64,000 nt of DNA from the NCBI RefSeq assembly GCF_029714325.1, contig NZ_CP121666.1:7967001-8031000 (forward strand), in the 5' to 3' direction. The notes under the pieces are model-generated. The model made no database searches. It worked only from the letters and a program-made list of their open reading frames with translations, and was not told where the DNA came from. The position numbers and the translations under genes are program-made. This stretch comes from Bradyrhizobium sp. CB1717. GTDB lineage: Bacteria > Pseudomonadota > Alphaproteobacteria > Rhizobiales > Xanthobacteraceae. Positions 48,789 through 57,803 of this stretch are shown piece after piece. Within the stretch, counting starts at the first letter, position 1. Each line of letters starts with the position of its first letter.

Positions 48789-48898
48789 AGGGAGATAACG
48801 TAACGAGGCATTCTGAGGACGAATGCGACAGCTGCTCCCAGGAGCAGCGATGAGGCACCAAGCAACCCCCAAAGGCCGGCGGTCAACCAGATGGGCAT
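48789..48898 (-). pseudogene. 5' fragment of a ZIP-family metal transporter
   Basis: From ATG 48898 the minus strand encodes MPIWLTAGLWGLLGASSLLL and AFVLRMPRYVI, the first helix and loop of ZIP/ZupT-like transporters, which should continue with an MAFGxGVLISA-like helix. Instead the sequence becomes unrelated just before 48,790. The gene is cut off after about 37 residues; the cut marks a border between resident chromosome on the right and foreign DNA on the left. Confidence 0.55.
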
Positions 48899-48909
48899 CG
48901 GAGCCTCAG

Positions 48910-49071
48910 CTAAATTTCGCGTCCCGGTGGTGGCGAGACCTGGCTTGCGCTCTTCTCCCGCGTCTTACTTGCCTTCTTCGCCACCGAGCGGCGCTTCAGG
49001 ACCGATGCCAAAGCGCGCGCCATCTTGCGCGCGATCTTGCCTGCAGCCATTGCGCGTGCGCCGTTTGCCAA
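48910..49071 (-). CDS. small Lys/Arg/Ala-rich protein
   Basis: 53 residues starting at TTG 49071 with GGAGG six bases upstream; sequence AGKIARKMARALASVLKRR then KKASKTREK, histone-H1-like in composition. It lies between the SDR gene and the truncated ZIP gene on the same strand (11 bases to the latter). Could be a nucleoid-associated small protein; not recognised. Confidence 0.45.
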   Translation of the reverse strand: MANGARAMAAGKIARKMARALASVLKRRSVAKKASKTREKSASQVSPPPGREI

Positions 49072-49129
49072 AGTCAGATCCTCCAGTTGGTGCGTGAGCG
49101 ATGCGCCCGGCGGTTCATGACCCTGCGGC

Positions 49130-50002
49130 TTATCCTCCGCTTGCGAATCCGGGGAATAGGGTCATGCCTCCGTCGATGAACAGCGTGGCGCCGGTGACGT
49201 AGTCGGCGGCGTCGGAGACGAGCCAGGCGACCGCCTGCGCGATGTCGTCCGGCTCTCCGATGCGCTTGTAAGGCACCAGCGTCATTAGGCTTTTGTACGC
49301 CTCCCTCGTCTCCCAAGCGGCCTGATTGATGGGCGTCCTGATGGCGCCGGGTGCGATGCCGTTGACACGGATGCCGAGCGGGGCGACTTCCTGCGCGATG
49401 CTCCTCATCATCTGCATGACGCCGCCTTTCGACGCCGCGTAGTTCGCGTGTCCCGCCCACGGTATCTCCTGATGGACCGAACTCATGCAGACGAGCTTGC
49501 CGGCGGCGGCCGAGATTCCGCCGACGATGCCGCGTCTCTTGAATTCGCGCACGGCCTCGCGCGCACAGAGGAACTGACCGGTCAGATTGACGCCGATCAC
49601 CTTGTTCCACTGATCGAGGGTTATTTCGTGGAAGGGGGCGTCGCGCTGCAGGCCGGCGTTGTTCACCACGACGTGCAGCGTGCCGAAATGATCGATGGCG
49701 CGGGCGAACATCAAGCGGACGTCATCCTCGTTGCTGACATCCGCCTCGATCGCGATCGCTTTCCTGCCCCGCGCTTCGATTTCGTGCGCGACCTCTTCGG
49801 CCGATCCGGGATCCACGACGTAGTTGACGACGACGTCCGCCCCGGATGCGGCCAATCCCAGCGCGACGGCGCGGCCGATGCCTGAGTTGGCGCCGGTCAC
49901 CAGCGCAGGCTGCCCCTCCAGTGTCACGGGAAAGCGGACCGGCGGTCGCGAGCGCTCGCCAGGACTTGCTGGAGCGGCCGGGTCGGTTGAATTCACTGCC
50001 AT
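49130..50002 (-). CDS. SDR oxidoreductase, glucose 1-dehydrogenase-like
   Basis: 290 residues from ATG 50002, preceded by AGGAGG at six bases. Classical short-chain dehydrogenase: cofactor motif TGANSGIGRAVALGL, NNAG in VVNNAGLQRD, catalytic Ser in KLVCMSSVHQ and YxxxK in ANYAASKGG, then NGIAPGAIRTPIN and a C-terminal YVTGATLFIDGG. The VVVNY and NNAGLQRDAPF wording fits glucose 1-dehydrogenase-like enzymes (NAD(P)-dependent oxidation of glucose to gluconolactone). It follows the GH15 gene by 10 bases, so glucose released by that enzyme could be its substrate; this link is inference. N-terminal 28-residue extension is Pro/Arg-rich. Confidence 0.82.
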   Translation of the reverse strand: MAVNSTDPAAPASPGERSRPPVRFPVTLEGQPALVTGANSGIGRAVALGLAASGADVVVNYVVDPGSAEEVAHEIEARGRKAIAIEADVSNEDDVRLMFARAIDHFGTLHVVVNNAGLQRDAPFHEITLDQWNKVIGVNLTGQFLCAREAVREFKRRGIVGGISAAAGKLVCMSSVHQEIPWAGHANYAASKGGVMQMMRSIAQEVAPLGIRVNGIAPGAIRTPINQAAWETREAYKSLMTLVPYKRIGEPDDIAQAVAWLVSDAADYVTGATLFIDGGMTLFPGFASGG

Positions 50003-50012
50003 GGTGGACCTC

Positions 50013-51842
50013 CTAGTCGGAGCCCGCGGCTTCCTCTCCCTTGCTGGGAAGCGCCTTCTTGCTGCCGCGGTGCTCCGAAGGCTTTTCGCGGTGGGTGAGA
50101 TTGTGGGCGGTGTTGACGAGCGCGATGTGAGAAAAGGCTTGCGGGAAGTTTCCGACCAGGCGCCGGCGCGAAATGTCGTATTCTTCCGATAGCAGGCCGA
50201 CATCGTTGCGAAGCGCGAGAAGCCTCTCGAACAATGCCTTGGCGTGGGCGTCGCGGCCGATCAAATGGTAGGCGTCGGCCAGCCAGAAGCTGCAGGCCAG
50301 AAACATCCCCTCCCCCGGCGGAAGACCATCCTTTGTCGCACCCGTATCGTAGCGGCGGACGAAACCGTCCTGGAGCAATTCGCGTTCGATCGCTTGGATC
50401 GTCGAAATCACGCGAGGATCCTCTGGTGGCAGAAAGCCGACAGCCGGGATCAGCAACAAGCTCGCGTCGAGCTGCGGCTCGCCGTAGACCTGGACGAAGG
50501 TTTTGCGCTCTTTGTCGTAACCCTGCCGGCACACCTCGTCGTGGATCGCGGCACGCTGCGCTTCCCACTCCTCGACCGGGCCCTTCAGGCCGAATTCGGC
50601 AGCCGACTTGATAGCCCGATCGTAGGCGACCCACGCCATGATCTTCGAATACGTGAAGTGCTTCGCGCCGCCCCGGACCTCCCATATGCCCTCGTCCGGC
50701 TGGCTCCAGATGCTCTTGAGATGGTCGAGCAGCGCGCACTGGACCGCCCAGGCGCGCTTGTTCTCGCGCAGCCCGCCGCGGCGGGCCTGGTAGAGGGCGT
50801 CCATCAACTCGCCGTAGACGTCGAGTTGAAGCTGCGTGTGCGCAGCGTTTCCGACCCGGACGGGCTTCGAGTTCTCATATCCGGAAAGCCACGGGACTTC
50901 CCGCTCGGTCAGCCTGCGTTCGCCGGTCACCGCGTACATGATCTGGAGTTGCTGCGGACTTCCAGCGACGGCCCGGACGAGCCAATCCCGCCATGCGCGC
51001 GCCTCGCCGAAGAATCCCGCGCCCATCAGGGCCAGAAGCGTCAACGTGGCGTCACGAACCCAGCAGAAGCGGTAGTCCCAGTTTCTGGGGCCTCCGATCT
51101 GCTCGGGCAGCGAGGTCGTGGCCGCGGCGACGATGCCGCCGCTGGGTCCGAAGGTCAGCGCCTTGAGGGTTATCAGGGATCGCTGGACCGCCTCCGAATA
51201 TGGCCCTGCCGTCTTGCAGCGGCTGGACCAATCGCGCCAGAAATCCTGCGCCTGTTGCAGTAGCGCAGCGGGATCTTCGGGGGCGGCGGGATCCTGGTAG
51301 GAAATCTGATGGGAGAGGACGAAAGCTACGGTTTCGCCGCGCGCGACCGAGAAGGAGCCCACGGTCTTCATGGCTTCGCCGCGCATGGGCACCCCGGTCC
51401 TGAGCATCAGCATCGACGCGCCCGCGACCATGCTGACCGCGCCGTCCTCGAGGCGGCTGACCCAAGGTACGCTGGTCCCGTAGTCGAAGCGCGCGACGAG
51501 TTCGCTGCGCATCTCGACCTCGCCCCCCAAACCTTCGACGATTCTGACGATCTTCGACAGATCCGTCTTAGGTGGCATGAGATCGATGAGGCGGACGCGA
51601 CCTTGGTCGGTCGTAAAGATCGTCTCGAGGACCAAGGTGCCCGGGCGGTAGCGTCGCTCGCTGGTCCAACGAGCCTCGGGGCAAACCTTCCAGTATCCGT
51701 TCCGCTCATCGCCGAGCAGCTTCGCGAAGCAGCTGTCCGAATCGAAGCGGGGGACGCAGAGCCAATCGATCGAGCCGTCGCGCCCGACCAGAGCCGCAGT
51801 CTCACAGTCGCCGATCAGGGCGTAGTCTTCGATTCGAGGCAT
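50013..51842 (-). CDS. glycoside hydrolase family 15 protein (glucoamylase/trehalase-like)
   Basis: 609 residues from ATG 51842 (MPRIEDYALIGDCETAALV, the conserved start of bacterial GH15; a GTG at 51893 would add 17 odd residues). N-terminal beta-sandwich then (alpha/alpha)6 barrel with GRDGSIDWLCVPRFDS, GGPRNWDYRFCWVRDA, ERREVPWLSGYENS-like segment, DEGIWEVRGG (general acid Glu), FTYSKIMAWVAYDRA and EGMFLACSFWLADAY plus LLSEEYD (base Glu region). Hydrolyses alpha-glucosidic bonds (glucan or trehalose) and sits in the cytoplasm, no signal peptide. First gene of a GH15-SDR operon. Confidence 0.88.
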   Translation of the reverse strand: MPRIEDYALIGDCETAALVGRDGSIDWLCVPRFDSDSCFAKLLGDERNGYWKVCPEARWTSERRYRPGTLVLETIFTTDQGRVRLIDLMPPKTDLSKIVRIVEGLGGEVEMRSELVARFDYGTSVPWVSRLEDGAVSMVAGASMLMLRTGVPMRGEAMKTVGSFSVARGETVAFVLSHQISYQDPAAPEDPAALLQQAQDFWRDWSSRCKTAGPYSEAVQRSLITLKALTFGPSGGIVAAATTSLPEQIGGPRNWDYRFCWVRDATLTLLALMGAGFFGEARAWRDWLVRAVAGSPQQLQIMYAVTGERRLTEREVPWLSGYENSKPVRVGNAAHTQLQLDVYGELMDALYQARRGGLRENKRAWAVQCALLDHLKSIWSQPDEGIWEVRGGAKHFTYSKIMAWVAYDRAIKSAAEFGLKGPVEEWEAQRAAIHDEVCRQGYDKERKTFVQVYGEPQLDASLLLIPAVGFLPPEDPRVISTIQAIERELLQDGFVRRYDTGATKDGLPPGEGMFLACSFWLADAYHLIGRDAHAKALFERLLALRNDVGLLSEEYDISRRRLVGNFPQAFSHIALVNTAHNLTHREKPSEHRGSKKALPSKGEEAAGSD

Positions 51843-51931
51843 GCTCGGTGCCAACCGGAAGGTTTGCCCTCCAGTTCCGGGAGATCCCGGCACAAACGCT
51901 CATACTTTCGGCTGGTGCCTCAAGACCTGTG

Positions 51932-51957
51932 GGAACCCGCGAACGCCTTCGCCCGTT
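51932..51957 (+). promoter_or_regulatory. EcfG-type (general stress sigma) promoter
   Basis: GGAAC at 51932-51936 and CGTT at 51954-51957, spacer 17, ending 20 bases before the start of the iron permease. GGAAC-N16/17-CGTT is the consensus for EcfG-controlled general stress promoters in alphaproteobacteria. Confidence 0.55.
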
Positions 51958-51977
51958 CTGACGTCGTCGGAGGTCTC

Positions 51978-52433
<456 letters not shown>

Positions 52434-52589
52434 TCGCTGCGGCCCCCATACCGCGCAGGGCGTTCGGGCCCCCCCGCAACATCGTACAGGTAGGTCGTCA
52501 GGATAGAAGGACGTGGCTCTCGAAACATAGGTGTGCCCTTGGCCGATCACCTGCGCGATGCGGCGACGAAAGCTACGCTCCGATGGGTG
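52434..52589. other. short intergenic region between convergent genes
   Basis: About 155 bases between the iron permease and the convergent small gene. Nothing recognised. Confidence 0.4.
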
Positions 52590-52799
52590 TTAGCGGCGTT
52601 CTAGCCGGGCATTTGCGTCGCGCGCCGACGCTGAGTTGAACTGCTGCATACCGATTTCTCGAATGGTCAGCTCGGAGAGCGCGACCGCATCGGTCACTCC
52701 GCGCTGATGAAGTTCGAGCATCTTCCTTGCAACGATGGCGCAAAAGGGATCGTCGCGATCGACGAGTTCGAGTTTTCGGAGAGCGGCCCTGAAGGCCAA
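52590..52799 (-). CDS. small conserved-type hypothetical protein
   Basis: At least 69 residues. LRKLELVDRDDPFCAIVARKM and LSELTIREIG follow a pattern common to small rhizobial proteins (acidic hydrophilic helix, VDR-DP, VARK, final IREIG). The start is unclear: TTG 52799 lacks a good SD, and the frame is open upstream through a plausible DIPIPPEKQNVLELAF without an ATG. Function unknown; lies divergent from opgG. Confidence 0.5.
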   Translation of the reverse strand: MAFRAALRKLELVDRDDPFCAIVARKMLELHQRGVTDAVALSELTIREIGMQQFNSASARDANARLERR

Positions 52800-52979
52800 C
52801 TCCAGAACGTTCTGCTTTTCGGGCGGAATGGGGATGTCTGCGAACGAGCGCGTAATCGGCCTGGTTGTGCTCCACGTGGTGCAGGCGGGAGCGCAATCGG
52901 TCTCTCAGCCACCGACGCCTACGGGCAAAGCCTCGGCCGATGATGCTGGAAGTACGTACCTCCGGAACTCGAGAGACGA

Positions 52980-52999
52980 GTCCTATCTTTCGATAGGAC
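52980..52999. other. perfect 8-bp hairpin upstream of opgG
   Basis: GTCCTATC-TTTC-GATAGGAC, a perfect inverted repeat about 80 bases before the opgG start and 20 bases before its predicted EcfG promoter. It lacks a T run in either direction, so it is more likely an operator or mRNA structure of a divergent transcript than a terminator. Confidence 0.4.
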
Positions 53000-53016
53000 G
53001 GTGACGGGCAGGCCGT

Positions 53017-53041
53017 GGAACTCACGGGCATGGTGGTCGTT
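53017..53041 (+). promoter_or_regulatory. EcfG-type promoter of opgGH
   Basis: GGAAC at 53017-53021 and CGTT at 53038-53041, spacer 16, about 40 bases before the opgG start. Matches the general-stress sigma consensus. Confidence 0.5.
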
Positions 53042-53080
53042 GCTTGGCCGCGGCAGCAGCAGTAGCGAGTAGGAGTGCAC

Positions 53081-54586
53081 GTGAACCGACGCCAACTTGT
53101 TCGAGGGTCGGCTTTGTTGCCGGCGTTGCTGTTCGCTTCGCGCAGCGGCTTCGCCGCTGCGTCGGACGACGCCTTCGGCCCATCGACGGTTAGGGATCTG
53201 GCCCGTGCGATCGCAAGCAAGCCGTTCGAGGCGCCCGACGAGAAGCTGCCCGGCGGGTTGAAGGATCTCGACTACGATCAGTACCGATCGATCCGCTTTT
53301 TGCCTGAACGTGCCCTCTGGCGCGGCAAGAATCTCCCGTTCGAAGCGCAGTTCTTCCATCGCGGCTTTTTCTACAAGAACAGGGTGAACATCTTCGAGGT
53401 CGCGGACGGAAAGGTCGCCGAGATCAAGTACCGCAAGGCAGACTTTTCCTTCGGCGAGAAGGTTCCGGCGTTCGAGGACGCTGACCTCGGGTTCGCCGGC
53501 TTCCGCATCCACGCGCCCTTGAATCGCGCCGACTATTACGACGAGGTCTGCGTCTTCCTGGGCGCGAGCTATTTCCGAGCCGTGGCCAAGGGGCAGACAT
53601 ACGGGCTATCCGCACGGGGGCTCTCAATCGATACGGGCGAGGCCAAGGGCGAGGAATTTCCGCTCTTCAAGGCCTTCTGGCTCGAGCGGCCGGCGCCGGG
53701 TGCGACTTCGATGGTCATCCATGCACTGCTCGACAGCAAAAGCTGCGCGGCGAGCTACCGCTTCACCGTCCGGCCCGGGGAGACGACGGTATTCGACGTC
53801 GAAATGTCGGTCTATCCGCGGCTCGAATTGCCGCGCGCCGGTCTCGCGCCGATGACCAGCATGTTCTTCTATGGTCCGAACGACCGCAACGATATCGACG
53901 ACTTCCGGCCCTCCGTCCACGATTCCGACGGTCTCGCGATCTTCAACGGCAAGGGCGAAAGTCTGTGGCGGCCGCTCAGCAATCCCCGCGACCTCCAGAT
54001 CAGCACTTTCCAAGATCTCAATCCGCGCGGCTTCGGCCTCATGCAGCGGGAGCGAAACTTCTTCGCCTATCAGGACATCGAGTCCAGCTTCGAAAAGCGC
54101 CCCAGCCTCTGGGTGGAGCCGATCGGCGATTGGGGCGAGGGCGGCGTCACGCTGTTCGAGATCCCGACCAAAGAGGAGGTTCACGACAACATCGCCGCGT
54201 TCTGGCGGCCGAAGAACCCGCTGCAGGCCAAGGGCGAACACAACTACACCTATCGGCTGCATTGGGGGCCGGATAGTCCGAAGCCGCATTCGCTGGCCCG
54301 CTTCACGCGGAGCGGGATAGGGGCGCGGGGCGAGGACGCCCGCCTCTTCGTCCTCGATCTTGTCGGCGAGAACCTGAAGGGCATCGATCCGGCCGGCGTC
54401 AAAGGCGTGGTGACAGCGGAGAAGTCAGAGCTGAAGAACATCGTCACGCAGCCCAATCCCTACACCGGTGGCTGGCGGCTGAGCTTCCAGTGCCAGGTGA
54501 AGGGAGAGCCGATCGAGCTGCGGGCGTTTCTGACCGAGGGCGACAAGCCCTTGTCGGAAGTCTGGGTCTACCGATGGGCACCTTGA
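53081..54586 (+). CDS. opgG: glucan biosynthesis periplasmic protein OpgG/MdoG
   Basis: 501 residues. GTG 53081 is chosen since AGGAG lies five bases before it (a GTG at 53075 overlaps that SD). N-terminus MNRRQLVRGSALLPALLFA is a Tat-like (RR) signal peptide. Mature protein: PDEKLPGGLKDLDYDQYRSI, LPFEAQFFHRGFFYKN, a beta-sandwich ending GPNDRNDIDDFRPSVHDSDG, SLWVEPIGDWGEGGV, PTKEEVHDNIAAFW; about 500 residues is standard. OpgG acts in the periplasm on osmoregulated beta-glucan backbones (branching or release). It overlaps opgH by 13 bases. Confidence 0.92.
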   Translation: MNRRQLVRGSALLPALLFASRSGFAAASDDAFGPSTVRDLARAIASKPFEAPDEKLPGGLKDLDYDQYRSIRFLPERALWRGKNLPFEAQFFHRGFFYKNRVNIFEVADGKVAEIKYRKADFSFGEKVPAFEDADLGFAGFRIHAPLNRADYYDEVCVFLGASYFRAVAKGQTYGLSARGLSIDTGEAKGEEFPLFKAFWLERPAPGATSMVIHALLDSKSCAASYRFTVRPGETTVFDVEMSVYPRLELPRAGLAPMTSMFFYGPNDRNDIDDFRPSVHDSDGLAIFNGKGESLWRPLSNPRDLQISTFQDLNPRGFGLMQRERNFFAYQDIESSFEKRPSLWVEPIGDWGEGGVTLFEIPTKEEVHDNIAAFWRPKNPLQAKGEHNYTYRLHWGPDSPKPHSLARFTRSGIGARGEDARLFVLDLVGENLKGIDPAGVKGVVTAEKSELKNIVTQPNPYTGGWRLSFQCQVKGEPIELRAFLTEGDKPLSEVWVYRWAP

Positions 54587-56688
54587 ACACGGCGCCCCGC
54601 CCGGTCGCCGGCGATATTACGAAGCAGCGGCTGTTGCCCGGCGAGTCCCCGCTTCCGATGGCTCCTGGCGACCTCGCAAAAAGCCGGGTCCCCGACCGCG
54701 TTCCTGCGGCAGTGGGCCCCGCGATGGCCTGGCGACGCGGCCTCATTCTGCTCGCGACCGCGGCACTCACGGGGGCTGGCGGGTTTGAGATGTATCGCGT
54801 GCTGGAGGTCGGCGGCGTCACCGTCCTCGAAGCAATGGTGCTGGTGCTGTTCCTCGTTCTGCTCGCCTGGGTGGCTTTCTCGTTCGCGTCCGCGCTCGTC
54901 GGCTTCTTCGTGCTGTTGACCCGTCGTCCGGACGCGGTAGATGCGGAGCTACCTTCGATCGCAAGCCGCACCGCCATGCTGCTTCCTACCTACAACGAAG
55001 ACCCGCACCGATTGACGGCGCGGCTCCATGCGATCATCGAATCCTTGGAGGCGACCTCTCACGGGGAGCTGTTCGACTGGTATGTTCTGAGCGACAGCAC
55101 CGATCCGGACATCTGGGTCGCCGAGGAGAAAGCGTTGCTCGCGCTGCGACAGGCTGTCGGGACGTCGCGGCTGTACTATCGTCACCGCGCCGACAACACG
55201 GCGCGCAAGGCCGGCAACATTTCCGAGTGGATCACCCGGTTCGGCGCCGTCTACGACTTCATGATCGTGCTCGACGCCGACAGCCTCATGAGCGGACAGA
55301 CCATCGTCCGGTTGGTCCATGCCATCGAGACCAATCCGACCGCGGGGCTCGTCCAAACCCTCCCCATGGTCGTCAATGCCCGAAGTCTGTTTAGCCGCGT
55401 CCAGCAGTTCGCGGGCCGGCTGTACGGGCCGATGATCGCCGCCGGCGTCGCCTGGTGGCACGGCTCGGAAGGCAATTACTGGGGCCACAATGCGATCATC
55501 CGGGTGAAGGCGTTCGCGGAAGCGGCGGCGCTGCCGCAGCTTCGGGGGCGCAAGCCGTTCGGAGGGCACATCCTCAGCCATGATTTCGTTGAGGCCGCGC
55601 TGATGCGGCGGGCCGGTTGGGGCATCTACATGCTGCCGACCCTCGGCGGAAGCTACGAAGAAGTGCCGCCCTCGCTGCTCGATTTCGCGGCGCGCGATCG
55701 GCGGTGGTGCCAGGGCAATCTTCAGCATCTCGCCGTGGTGCCCGCTCGCGGTCTCCACTGGGTGTCGCGCCTGCATTTCATGGTGGGCGTAGGAGCCTAT
55801 TTGACCGCGCCGCTTTGGCTGCTCTTCCTGCTGCTGGGGATGCTGATCTCGCTGCAGGCTCGGTTCGTGCGCCCGGAGTATTTTCCCAAGGGTTTCTCCC
55901 TCTTTCCGACATGGCCGGCCCAGGATCCAGTGCTCGCCATTTGGGTGTTCGTCGCCACGATGGGATTGCTGCTGCTGCCGAAGCTGCTCAGTCTGGCCCT
56001 CATTTGGACGCGGGGCTCGGTGAGGCGCCAATTCAGCGGCGCGTTGCGGACCTCGGCTGGGGTTCTAGCCGAGGTTGTCGTATCCGCGCTGATGGCGCCC
56101 GTGATGATGATTTTTCAGTCGATCGCGGTCGTCGAGATTCTGGCCGGCCGCGATGCCGGCTGGCAGACGCAAAGGCGCGATGACGGTACGGTGGAGCGCC
56201 GGGAGCTGTATCGGAAATACGGAGTCCCGACCTTGTGCGGCGTTGCGATGGCCGCAAGCGCTTACGCTGTTTCGCTACCGCTTCTGCTCTGGATGTCGCC
56301 GGTTATCGTCGGGCTGCTGTTCGCGGTGCCTATCGGTGCGCTGACGGCCAAGCCCGCCTCCGGCGAACTGTTTGCCACCCCTGAAGACCGGGAGCCGCCG
56401 TCAGTCTTGCGCCGGGCCAACGAATTGAGCGCGGCGGCGGATGTCGGCATCAAACCCGCTCTGATGGCGCTACGCGAAGACTCCGAGTTGCTGGCCTTTC
56501 ACGTCGCTCAGCTGGCGCCTCCTCGCGCCGTCCGGCCTGACACGGTTGACGCGAACCTGGTGGTCGGGCGCGCCAAGGTCGATGCCAGCGATACTTTCGA
56601 GGAGGCCGCCGCGCATCTGTCTTCCCGCGAGGTCTTCTCGATATTGAATGACGCCTCGACGCTCTCGACCGTGCTGCAGAAGCGATGA
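54574..56688 (+). CDS. opgH: glucans biosynthesis glucosyltransferase OpgH/MdoH
   Basis: 704 residues from ATG 54574 inside the end of opgG; the frame is open 28 codons further upstream but that is opgG sequence. GT2 inner-membrane enzyme polymerising beta-1,2-glucose from UDP-glucose. Two N-terminal helices (about 55-120), then MLLPTYNEDP, WYVLSDSTDPDIW, DNTARKAGNI, VLDADSLMSG (DxD), HDFVEAALMRRAGW and RDRRWCQGN (the QxxRW-like motif), then five or six C-terminal helices from VGAYLTAPLWLLF onward, and a cytosolic tail. Shorter than the 847-residue E. coli protein because the N-terminal extension is reduced, as in other alphaproteobacteria. Confidence 0.92.
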   Translation: MGTLNTAPRPVAGDITKQRLLPGESPLPMAPGDLAKSRVPDRVPAAVGPAMAWRRGLILLATAALTGAGGFEMYRVLEVGGVTVLEAMVLVLFLVLLAWVAFSFASALVGFFVLLTRRPDAVDAELPSIASRTAMLLPTYNEDPHRLTARLHAIIESLEATSHGELFDWYVLSDSTDPDIWVAEEKALLALRQAVGTSRLYYRHRADNTARKAGNISEWITRFGAVYDFMIVLDADSLMSGQTIVRLVHAIETNPTAGLVQTLPMVVNARSLFSRVQQFAGRLYGPMIAAGVAWWHGSEGNYWGHNAIIRVKAFAEAAALPQLRGRKPFGGHILSHDFVEAALMRRAGWGIYMLPTLGGSYEEVPPSLLDFAARDRRWCQGNLQHLAVVPARGLHWVSRLHFMVGVGAYLTAPLWLLFLLLGMLISLQARFVRPEYFPKGFSLFPTWPAQDPVLAIWVFVATMGLLLLPKLLSLALIWTRGSVRRQFSGALRTSAGVLAEVVVSALMAPVMMIFQSIAVVEILAGRDAGWQTQRRDDGTVERRELYRKYGVPTLCGVAMAASAYAVSLPLLLWMSPVIVGLLFAVPIGALTAKPASGELFATPEDREPPSVLRRANELSAAADVGIKPALMALREDSELLAFHVAQLAPPRAVRPDTVDANLVVGRAKVDASDTFEEAAAHLSSREVFSILNDASTLSTVLQKR

Positions 56689-56875
56689 ACGGCACCGAGC
56701 GCTTCGCGGACCTCGCTCGGGCTCGATCCAATCCTTGATCGACAATTTCCTGCACGATGTGCGCGCCTCTGTGCTCGCGCCTCCGAGGTCCGGGAATATG
56801 TGGCAACTATCCTTCCGGAACCTTGCCATCATTCGCGGGTTCTCGCATGCCGCATCTGGCGGCGAGGAGAACAAG

Positions 56876-57214
56876 ATGAACAAGCTTCTACTGACGACGG
56901 CCATGGCCGCGCTGATCTCCACGGGCGCGATGGCGCAGTCGACGGTCGTCACCACCACCGGCACCGGTCACGCGGCCGCCGTGCAGATCGAGCCGGAATA
57001 CCGCACCAAGATCCGCACCTACGTGACCGAGCACAAGGTTCGTCCGGTCCAGCAGAAGATCGTGGTCGGCCAGCCTGTGCCGCGCGAAGTCGAGCTCGAG
57101 GTGGTGCCGGCCGACTGGGGTCCTTCGCTCACCAAGTTCCGCTATGTCTATTCGGGCGAGCGCGTGATGCTGGTTGATCCCTCGACCCGCACGGTCGTCC
57201 AGGAAATCGACTAA
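56876..57214 (+). CDS. secreted DUF1236-like protein
   Basis: 112 residues from ATG 56876 (AGGAG seven bases upstream). Signal peptide MNKLLLTTAMAALISTGAMAQ, then IEPEYRTKIRTYVTEHKVRP, VPREVELEVVPADWG and RYVYSGERVMLVDPSTRTVV: the DUF1236 pattern frequent in Bradyrhizobium as small periplasmic proteins in multiple copies. Function unknown; often stress-induced. A strong terminator follows. Confidence 0.8.
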   Translation: MNKLLLTTAMAALISTGAMAQSTVVTTTGTGHAAAVQIEPEYRTKIRTYVTEHKVRPVQQKIVVGQPVPREVELEVVPADWGPSLTKFRYVYSGERVMLVDPSTRTVVQEID

Positions 57215-57218
57215 GCTT

Positions 57219-57250
57219 TTGGCGGGTCGCTGAACGTAGCGGCCCGCCAA
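57219..57250 (+). terminator. hairpin terminator after the DUF1236 gene
   Basis: TTGGCGGGTCGCT, loop GAACGT, AGCGGCCCGCCAA: 13 paired positions with one G-U pair. T-rich only upstream (CTTTT), so it may work as a bidirectional or Rho-aided stop. Confidence 0.6.
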
Positions 57251-57301
57251 ACCGATCCGGCCGCCGCCGATATCTGATTTCTCATTTGCGAATGGCCGTT
57301 C

Positions 57302-57724
57302 ATGCCGATCATCCGTTATTTCGTCTTCGTCGGCGGGTTGTTGCTGGCGCTGCTCTTCGCTGCGGATCGGTACTTGCCGGCTCCCGTCGAAGCCGCGGCC
57401 GTGGCAGATCCCGACAGGACCACCATCAGGATAAAATCGGCGAGGAGCCTCCCGGAGAGGATCGTCTTCGACACCACCCCGCGCACTGACGTGCCGATCA
57501 TCGCGCAGACTGATCCGCTCCCTGACGAACCCCGGCAGCAAGTGCGAGAGGCCATGGCCGCGATGCCGGTAGAGCCGCCGGCCGAGGTAAGGAAAGAGGC
57601 GCCTATGCGGGCCTCCGCAGCGGCCCGCCCGCATCCGAAGCGCTCGGCAAAGCTGCAGAAACGGACATTAGACAGGCGTCTTGCCTTCGAGCGGCCCGAC
57701 CCCTTTGCTGGCGGATGGTGGTGA
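57302..57724 (+). CDS. membrane-anchored hypothetical protein
   Basis: 140 residues: one N-terminal hydrophobic helix (YFVFVGGLLLALLFAADRYL) followed by a polar Pro/Ala/Arg-rich periplasmic part and an aromatic end (PFAGGWW). Such short single-span proteins with IRIKSARSLPERIVFDT are common in Bradyrhizobium genomes. No known function. Converges with 57804-58232 on a perfect hairpin. Confidence 0.65.
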   Translation: MPIIRYFVFVGGLLLALLFAADRYLPAPVEAAAVADPDRTTIRIKSARSLPERIVFDTTPRTDVPIIAQTDPLPDEPRQQVREAMAAMPVEPPAEVRKEAPMRASAAARPHPKRSAKLQKRTLDRRLAFERPDPFAGGWW

Positions 57725-57753
57725 CGGGACGCTGGCCCTTTAGCCGCAAGGAA

Positions 57754-57781
57754 AAGGCCGCGCCTCCGATAGCGCGGCCTT
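57754..57781. terminator. bidirectional terminator, 10-bp perfect stem
   Basis: AAGGCCGCGC, loop of eight, GCGCGGCCTT between two convergent genes; flanked by GAAAA on the left, giving a U run for leftward transcripts. Confidence 0.75.
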
Positions 57782-57803
57782 CCTGCATGCGGATCGGCTG
57801 CAC

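Noticed and set aside
52919..53512. 197-residue minus-strand frame over the start of opgG
   Set aside because: Antisense to the OpgG signal peptide and N-terminal domain; no independent evidence.
54949..56031. 360-residue minus-strand frame over opgH
   Set aside because: Shadow of OpgH, whose motifs and length are complete on the plus strand.
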